Source of the DNA: an uncultured Jannaschia sp.
GTDB lineage: Bacteria > Pseudomonadota > Alphaproteobacteria > Rhodobacterales > Rhodobacteraceae
Length of the DNA stretch: 64,000 bases
Reading direction: 5' to 3'
Assembly (NCBI RefSeq): GCF_947503795.1
Contig: NZ_CANNEZ010000002.1
Span: forward strand, 434,001-498,000
Made by a program: the position numbers and the translations under genes. The notes under the pieces are model-generated. The model was not told the origin of the DNA and did no database searches. It was given only the letters and a program-made list of their open reading frames with translations. Shown here one piece after another: positions 59,004 to 64,000 of the stretch; position 1 is the first letter of the stretch, and each line of letters starts with the position of its first letter.

Positions 59004-60563
59004 TCACGCGGCTTCCGCGATCCTCCGGGAGATGCGCTCGGCCATCATGATGACCGGCGCGTTGGTGTTGCCCCCGACGATCGTCGGCATGAGCGACGCG
59101 TCGACCACACGCAGGCCCTCGACACCCGCGACGCGCCCGTCGCCATCCGTCACGTCGCCCATCGCGGCGGTTCCGACCGGGTGATAGATCGATTCCGCGC
59201 GCGCGCGGATCTCTGTCTTCCATCCGGCATCGGTCTCGGGCGGTTCGGACGGGCGGTGCCACCCGAGGCGGATGTCGTCGAAGGCGGGTTGCGACAGGAT
59301 CGACGCGGCCATCCGCGCGCCCGCCACCAGCACCTCGAGGTCGCGCCCATCCGAGAGATAGTTCGGGTCAATCACGGGTTTCGCCGCCGGGTCGTCCGAG
59401 GCCAGCCGCAGCCGCCCGCGCGAGCGCGGATAGAGCGCGCAGGCATGGAGCGAGACGCCCGTCCGACCCCAGTTCCGGGTTTCGCCGTGGTTCTCGCCCA
59501 GCGCAGGCAGGAAGTGGAACTGGATGTCCGGCTTCTCCAGCCCCTCGCGGGAGCGGGCGAACCCGTTCCCCTCGGCGAGGTTCGACGCCAGGAGACCGGT
59601 GCGCCCGCGCAGCCAGTCGTAGGGCGCGCGCAACGCCTGTCCGAGTGTGCCGGGCGCGTAGCCGATCGCGCTGCCCGGCCGGGTCAGCAGCATGCAGGTG
59701 ATATCGAGATGGTCCTGGAGGTTGCCGCCCACACCCGCCGCATCGTGGACGAGACCGATGCCATGCTCGGCCAGATGCGCCGCGGGGCCGACCCCCGAGA
59801 CCATCAAGAGCTGAGGCGAGCCGATCGCACCGGCCGAGAGGATCACCTCGCGCCGAGCCTCGAAGCTGTCCGAGCCGGTCTCGACCGCGACGGCGCGGCG
59901 GCCGTCGAAGCCCACGCGCCGGACCTGTTGACCCGTGCGGATGGTGAGGTTCGGCCGCGCGCGCACCGCGTCCGGCAGGTAGGCGCGCGCCGCCGAGCAG
60001 CGCAGGCCGCGATGGGTCGTCGTGTCGAAACGCCCGACGCCGTCGCGCAGCGGTGCTGCGAAGTCCTCGACCCGCGCGTGCCCGGCCTGTTCGCCCGCCT
60101 GAAGGTATCGCCGCGTGGCGGGATGCGCCCAGTCCGGGCGGGTCACCCGCAGCGGCCCGGAATCGCCGTGCCATTGCGAGATGCCTTCGGAATGGGTTTC
60201 GGACGCCTTGAAGAGATGCAGCGCCTCGGCCCCAGACCAGCCGTGGCCCCAATCGTCGTAATCGCTCAGATCGCCGCGCGCGTAGCACATCGCGTTGATC
60301 CCCGACGAGCCGCCCAGCACCCGGCCCCGCGGCCAGCGGAGGCGGCGATTGTCGAGGCCCGGCTGCGGCACGGTCGCGAAGTCCCAATCGGCGACCTTGT
60401 GGCCCAGCGCCTCGGCCAGGCCGGCGGGTAGATGGAGCAGCGGGTTGCGCGCCTCGCCCCCCGCTTCGAGCAAGAGCACCGAGACCGCCGGATCCTCGGA
60501 AAGCCGCGCGGCCATCACGCACCCGGCCGATCCACCGCCCACGATCACGTAATCCACCTGCAT
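59004..60563 (-). CDS. GMC-family FAD-dependent oxidoreductase (choline dehydrogenase-like)
   Basis: 519 residues. FAD motif VDYVIVGGGSAGCVMAARLSE; GMC signatures RGRVLGGSSGINAMCYARG and ILSAGAIGSPQLLMVSG; the catalytic His region YHPVGTAAMG, and C-terminal DASLMPTIVGGNTNAPVIMMAERI. Oxidises a primary or secondary alcohol; the substrate (choline or other) is unknown. No betaine genes neighbour it. Starts at ATG 60563; upstream is a 206-base gap. Confidence 0.9.
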   Translation of the reverse strand: MQVDYVIVGGGSAGCVMAARLSEDPAVSVLLLEAGGEARNPLLHLPAGLAEALGHKVADWDFATVPQPGLDNRRLRWPRGRVLGGSSGINAMCYARGDLSDYDDWGHGWSGAEALHLFKASETHSEGISQWHGDSGPLRVTRPDWAHPATRRYLQAGEQAGHARVEDFAAPLRDGVGRFDTTTHRGLRCSAARAYLPDAVRARPNLTIRTGQQVRRVGFDGRRAVAVETGSDSFEARREVILSAGAIGSPQLLMVSGVGPAAHLAEHGIGLVHDAAGVGGNLQDHLDITCMLLTRPGSAIGYAPGTLGQALRAPYDWLRGRTGLLASNLAEGNGFARSREGLEKPDIQFHFLPALGENHGETRNWGRTGVSLHACALYPRSRGRLRLASDDPAAKPVIDPNYLSDGRDLEVLVAGARMAASILSQPAFDDIRLGWHRPSEPPETDAGWKTEIRARAESIYHPVGTAAMGDVTDGDGRVAGVEGLRVVDASLMPTIVGGNTNAPVIMMAERISRRIAEAA

Positions 60564-60619
60564 GCCCGCACCTCCTGCGGTCACCGTCCTCCCGGAGCGC
60601 TTCGAGGGCAAGGCGAACC

Positions 60620-60641
60620 CCGCGTCCGGCCCCGGACGCGG
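60620..60641. repeat. Perfect palindrome between the GMC and TauE/SafE genes
   Basis: CCGCGTCCGG (60620-60629), CC, CCGGACGCGG (60632-60641). The 206-base gap (60564-60769) otherwise shows no clear gene or -35/-10 pair. Could be an operator or an RNA hairpin. Confidence 0.35.
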
Positions 60642-60769
60642 ACCCGGCCCCGGTCACGATCCATGTCGAAGCCTTGCGATCCGGGCGCACCGCGTGAGCG
60701 CGCGGCCTGCGGGGGTTTGATATCGGGCGACGCTGCGCCTATGGAAGCGCATACATCCGGGAGCCGCCC

Positions 60770-61693
60770 GTGCAGATCTACCTCCCCATCGCCGAAGTGT
60801 CGGTCAACGCCTTCCTGCTTCTGGGGCTGGGCGGGATGGTCGGTGTCCTCTCGGGGATGTTCGGGGTGGGCGGCGGTTTCCTGATGACGCCGCTTCTCTT
60901 CATGGTCGGCATCCCGCCCGCCGTCGCGGTCGCGACCGAAGCCAACATCATCGTCGCCTCCAGCTTCTCGGGCGTGCTGGCGCATGTGCGCCGCAAGACG
61001 GTCGATTTCCGAATGGGCACCGTTCTGCTGATCGGCGGCCTCGTGGGGGCGGCGATCGGTGTCCAGGTCTTCGCGATCCTGCGCGAGCAGGGTCAGGTCG
61101 ATCTGCTGGTCAAGCTCTGCTACGTCGTGTTCCTCGGGGTCATCGGCGCGCTGATGTTCATCGAGAGCCTGAACGCCATCCGCAAGGCGCGTGCCAAGGG
61201 CCCGGCGCCCCGGACCGTGCGGCGCCAGCGGGGCTGGATCCACGCACTGCCTCTGAAGATGAAGTTCCGCACCAGCGGTCTCTATATCTCGGTGCTGCCG
61301 CCCTTGCTCGTCGGGCTCTTCGTCGGCGTTCTGGCCGCGATCATGGGCGTCGGCGGCGGGTTCATCATGGTGCCCGCGATGATCTACCTGCTGGGCATGC
61401 CCACCAAGGTCGTGGTCGGCACCTCGCTCTTCCAGATCATCTTCGTCACGGGCTTCGCCACGCTCCTGCACGCGACGACCAACTACACCGTCGATATGGT
61501 CCTCGCGGTGCTGCTGCTGGTCGGGGGCGTCGTCGGGGCGCAGGTCGGCACGCGCATCGGCACCAAGCTCAAGGCCGAGCAGTTGCGCATCCTGCTCGCG
61601 GGAATGGTCCTTCTGGTCTGCGCCAAGCTGGCCGCCGACCTCCTGATCCAACCGGCGGAGCTCTTCTCCGTCGGCGCGGAGTCGGGGCATTGA
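60770..61693 (+). CDS. TauE/SafE-family sulfite or organic anion exporter
   Basis: 307 residues from GTG, about eight helices in two repeats, each starting with GGMVGVLSGMFGVGGGFLMTPLLFMVGIPP and LAAIMGVGGGFIMVPAMIYLLGMPTKVVVGTSL, the TauE/SafE signature. Exports sulfite, sulfoacetate or related anions. Its stop overlaps the TIGR02186 gene by 4 bases (TTGA), the known pairing of these two families. Confidence 0.88.
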   Translation: MQIYLPIAEVSVNAFLLLGLGGMVGVLSGMFGVGGGFLMTPLLFMVGIPPAVAVATEANIIVASSFSGVLAHVRRKTVDFRMGTVLLIGGLVGAAIGVQVFAILREQGQVDLLVKLCYVVFLGVIGALMFIESLNAIRKARAKGPAPRTVRRQRGWIHALPLKMKFRTSGLYISVLPPLLVGLFVGVLAAIMGVGGGFIMVPAMIYLLGMPTKVVVGTSLFQIIFVTGFATLLHATTNYTVDMVLAVLLLVGGVVGAQVGTRIGTKLKAEQLRILLAGMVLLVCAKLAADLLIQPAELFSVGAESGH

Positions 61694-62445
61694 TCCGCGC
61701 GCTGCTCGTCCTGCTGGCGCTCGCTGCGCCCGCCGCCGCCGAGGAGGTGGTCGCGGCCCTGAGCCAGGACCGCGTGTCGATCTCGACCTCGTTCGACGGC
61801 TCGGAGATCCTCGTCTTCGGGGCGGTCAAGCGCGAGGCCCCCGTGCCCGAGGGCGGGCCGCTCGGGGTGATCGTGACGATCGCGGGACCGGACGAGGCGG
61901 TCATCGTGCGTCGCAAGGACCGCCGCTTTGGCATCTGGATCAATGTCGAGGGCATCGATGTCGAGCGCGCGCCGAGCTTCTATGCCGTCGCCTCGTCGCT
62001 GCCGCTGGGGACCTCGCTGTCGGAGACCGAGGACCTGCGTTGGAGTATCTCGCCCCGCCGCAAGCTCCGCGCGGTCGGCGCGACCGACATGGCGGGGGAT
62101 ACGCCCGCCTTTCTCGAGGCCCTGCTGCGGGTCCGGCAGGACGCCGATCTCTACGCGGTAAAGGAGGAGACGGTGGCCCTGCGCGACGAGACGCTGTTCT
62201 CGGCCGAGATCGCGCTGCCCTCGGACCTGACCGAAGGCAATTACGACACTCGCATCTTCCTGACGCGGGACGGGGCGGTGATCGACGTCTACGCAACATC
62301 GATCTTCGTCCAGAAGGTCGGATTGGAGCGGATGATCTACAACCTCGCCCACGAACAGCCGCTGATTTACGGGCTTCTGTCGCTCTTCATCGCGATCTCG
62401 GCGGGATGGCTCGCCTCGACGGTGTTCCGCTACATCCTGCCCTAG
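61690..62445 (+). CDS. TIGR02186-family membrane-anchored protein
   Basis: 251 residues from TTG, signal helix LIRALLVLLALAAPAAA, a beta-rich periplasmic part (EVVAALSQDRVSISTSFDGSEILVFGAVKREAPVPEGGPL) and a C-terminal membrane helix (GLLSLFIAISAGWLASTVF). Family members sit next to TauE/SafE exporters and are thought to assist them. Overlaps the SDR gene at its 3' end by 4 bases on opposite strands. Confidence 0.86.
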   Translation: MIRALLVLLALAAPAAAEEVVAALSQDRVSISTSFDGSEILVFGAVKREAPVPEGGPLGVIVTIAGPDEAVIVRRKDRRFGIWINVEGIDVERAPSFYAVASSLPLGTSLSETEDLRWSISPRRKLRAVGATDMAGDTPAFLEALLRVRQDADLYAVKEETVALRDETLFSAEIALPSDLTEGNYDTRIFLTRDGAVIDVYATSIFVQKVGLERMIYNLAHEQPLIYGLLSLFIAISAGWLASTVFRYILP

Positions 62446-63167
62446 CCGCGACCGACATAGGGCATGGCGTTGGCCATGATCGTCATCGTCAGCACGTTCG
62501 CTTCGGGCGGCAGGCTCGCCATGTGGAGGACCGCGCGGGCGGCGTCGGCCACGTCCATGGTCGCCACGCCCGCGTCCCCCGCCGCGCGCTGCGCGTGGTC
62601 CAGCGCCTCGACCATGGGGGTCCGGGCGTTGCCGATGTCGATCTGGCCGCAGGCGATCCCGAGCGCGCGCCCGTCGAGCGCAAGCTGTTTCGTCAGACCC
62701 GTGATCGCGTGCTTGGTGACGGTGTAGCTGACCGCGCCCTCTCGCGGGACATGGGCCGAGATCGAGCCGTTGTTGACGATCCGCCCGCCGCCTTGGGCGC
62801 GCATCACCCGGAATGCCGCGCGGGCCATCAGGAACATGCCGGTCAGGTTGACCGCGACGGCGCGGTCCCAATCCTCCAGTGGCACCTCGTCGATGGGCGC
62901 GGCGGGCACGAACAGCCCTGCATTATTGAAGAGCACGTCGAGGCGGCCCGCGCGCTCGGTGAACATGTCGGTCACGCGGTCGCAGGCCTCGGGGTCTGTG
63001 ACGTCGCCGGGCAGGACATGGGCGTTCGGATGGTCGCCCGCCACCTCGGCCAGCGCATCGGCGCGGCGCGCCATCAGGCCGACGGTCCAGCCCGCGTCGA
63101 GAAAGATCCGCGCGGTCGCGGCACCGATGCCCGACGACGCGCCTGTGATGAGAATGGTGCGGGTCAT
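62442..63167 (-). CDS. Short-chain dehydrogenase/reductase
   Basis: 241 residues. Cofactor motif TGASSGIGAA (N-terminal, TILITGASSGIG), NNAG, and catalytic Ser-Tyr-Lys (NNGSISAH..., SYTVTKHA). NADP-preferring basic residues at RRAD after the second strand. Substrate unknown. It starts 4 bases from the helicase gene end on the same strand and converges on the TIGR02186 gene. Confidence 0.88.
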   Translation of the reverse strand: MTRTILITGASSGIGAATARIFLDAGWTVGLMARRADALAEVAGDHPNAHVLPGDVTDPEACDRVTDMFTERAGRLDVLFNNAGLFVPAAPIDEVPLEDWDRAVAVNLTGMFLMARAAFRVMRAQGGGRIVNNGSISAHVPREGAVSYTVTKHAITGLTKQLALDGRALGIACGQIDIGNARTPMVEALDHAQRAAGDAGVATMDVADAARAVLHMASLPPEANVLTMTIMANAMPYVGRG

Positions 63168-64000
63168 TCCTGGGTCTCCTGTTCGAGCGTCAACGGGGCG
63201 GGTTCGGCCTTCAGGTCCGACGTGTCGAGCGCGTGCTGCGGCAAGGCCAGCGCATAGCGCCTGACCCAGATGAGCTGCGTCGCCGCGCGGGTGATCGCGA
63301 CATAGGCCAGGCGCTTCCAGAGATGCTGGCCCGCCTCGATCCGCCCCGCGCGGGACGCGGCGTAGAGATCGGGGGCGAAGACCTGCACCCGGTCCCATTG
63401 CGACCCCTGCGCCTTGTGGATCGTGACGGCGGCACCGTGCAGGAAGGCCGCGCCCATGCGGGCCGCGAAGGGCAGGAACGGCTCTTCCTCGTCGGGATGC
63501 TCGATCTTGACGATGCTGCTGACGCTGATCTCGGGCTCGGGCGCGCCGACGACATGGAGCTTGGAGAAGCCGGGCTTCCGTCCGGGCCCCAGATAGACGA
63601 CCTGCGCGCCCTTGATGAGGCCCCGCGCCTCGAGGTCGATACGCCGCTTTCGATGCTTCAGCGGCAGCTCCAGCCCGTCGCAGATCAGGGGCTCGCCCGG
63701 CAGCATCTGCGTGTCGTCGGCCCCATGGGCGCCGCGGAAGGCGCGGATCAGGCGTATGCGCGTGGCATTGCGCCAGACGAGTACCGGAGAGCGGGCCATC
63801 AGGTCGCTGTCGACCCGGCCCGCGACCTGCACGCGGTCGTCGGAGGCGGCGGCGTCCTCGATCATCTGCTCGAAGCTGTGGAAGTCGAGGTCGGGATCGC
63901 CGAGGGCATGGGCGAGATCGAGGATCGGGTTGTCCGCCGCCTGACGGTGGACGCGGTCGAGATGCTTGAGATCGTCGCCCGAGAAGCGGTCGAACACCAT
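63164..64000 (-). CDS. RecD-like ATP-dependent DNA helicase, C-terminal part
   Basis: The frame is open to the window edge, so the N-terminus lies outside. 278 residues are visible; VTIHKAQGSQWDRVQVF and LAYVAITRAATQLIWV are the UvrD_C_2/RecD-type motifs V and VI. Likely a single-subunit 5'-3' helicase of the RecD2/YrrC or exonuclease V-associated type used in repair. Overlaps the SDR start by 4 bases. Confidence 0.87.
   Translation of the reverse strand: MVFDRFSGDDLKHLDRVHRQAADNPILDLAHALGDPDLDFHSFEQMIEDAAASDDRVQVAGRVDSDLMARSPVLVWRNATRIRLIRAFRGAHGADDTQMLPGEPLICDGLELPLKHRKRRIDLEARGLIKGAQVVYLGPGRKPGFSKLHVVGAPEPEISVSSIVKIEHPDEEEPFLPFAARMGAAFLHGAAVTIHKAQGSQWDRVQVFAPDLYAASRAGRIEAGQHLWKRLAYVAITRAATQLIWVRRYALALPQHALDTSDLKAEPAPLTLEQETQE

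Overview
The window is 64 kb of a high-GC alphaproteobacterial chromosome, most likely Rhodobacterales/Rhodobacteraceae (Roseobacter-Jannaschia-like). This is inferred from gene content and order: ccoGHIS, a cyanide-insensitive-type cydAB operon, MipZ instead of MinCDE, class I lysyl-tRNA synthetase, the ffh-rpsP-rimM-trmD-rplS-rpmE block, an RpoH next to a ChaN-like protein, and a TauE/SafE-TIGR02186 pair. Genes are tightly packed, with many 4-base start/stop overlaps. I see no rRNA, tRNA, CRISPR array, insertion sequence, integrase or replication origin, so this looks like core chromosome with a few lineage-specific insertions.

Layout. 1-3546: end of the cbb3 oxidase maturation operon (ccoG partial, ccoH, ccoI, ccoS). 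3393-6672: DMT exporter and LysR regulator facing an azoreductase, then two small unknown genes. 6865-14527: ffh, then five tandem GNAT acetyltransferase paralogues and a NIPSNAP gene, all coupled by 4-base overlaps, then chorismate mutase, rpsP, rimM, trmD, rplS and rpmE, closed by a strong terminator. 14695-18535: mipZ converging on a regulator-cydA-cydB operon. 18608-20225: polar amino acid ABC transporter. 20287-24636: membrane-anchored ThiF/MoeB protein, dut, coaBC, a ChaN-like protein and rpoH. 24737-31872: cobU/cobP with a histidine phosphatase, a GST with a YHS-like tail, yifB/comM, gshB, yraN, rsmI and an LpoA-like lipoprotein. 32015-43546: glnD, a PPOX protein, murJ, a rhomboid-like protein without catalytic residues, trpS, an EEP-family protein, LysR with a small secreted protein, a TerB-like protein, class I lysS and a DUF4864-like protein.

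43706-53245: a large beta-helix (GH28-related) protein, YdcF-like and PPOX proteins, a class IV aminotransferase, an unknown membrane protein, a universal stress protein, a degenerate trypsin-like protein, an Nfu-type Fe-S scaffold behind a likely Irr box, a GFA protein, tsaB and rimI. 53368-58932: a BMP-type nucleoside ABC importer whose last gene is purine nucleoside phosphorylase, so uptake and phosphorolysis are encoded together. 59004-64000: GMC oxidoreductase, TauE/SafE exporter with its TIGR02186 partner, an SDR, and the C-terminal part of a RecD-like helicase.

No clearly new multi-gene defence or mobile system is visible. The items most worth following are the GNAT cassette inside the ribosome/SRP operon, the GST-YHS fusion, two pseudo-enzymes (rhomboid and trypsin-like), the ICE/Irr-like box before nfu, the double hairpin plus 12-codon ORF in the amino acid transporter, and two genes (glnD and the EEP gene) for which no normal start codon fits.
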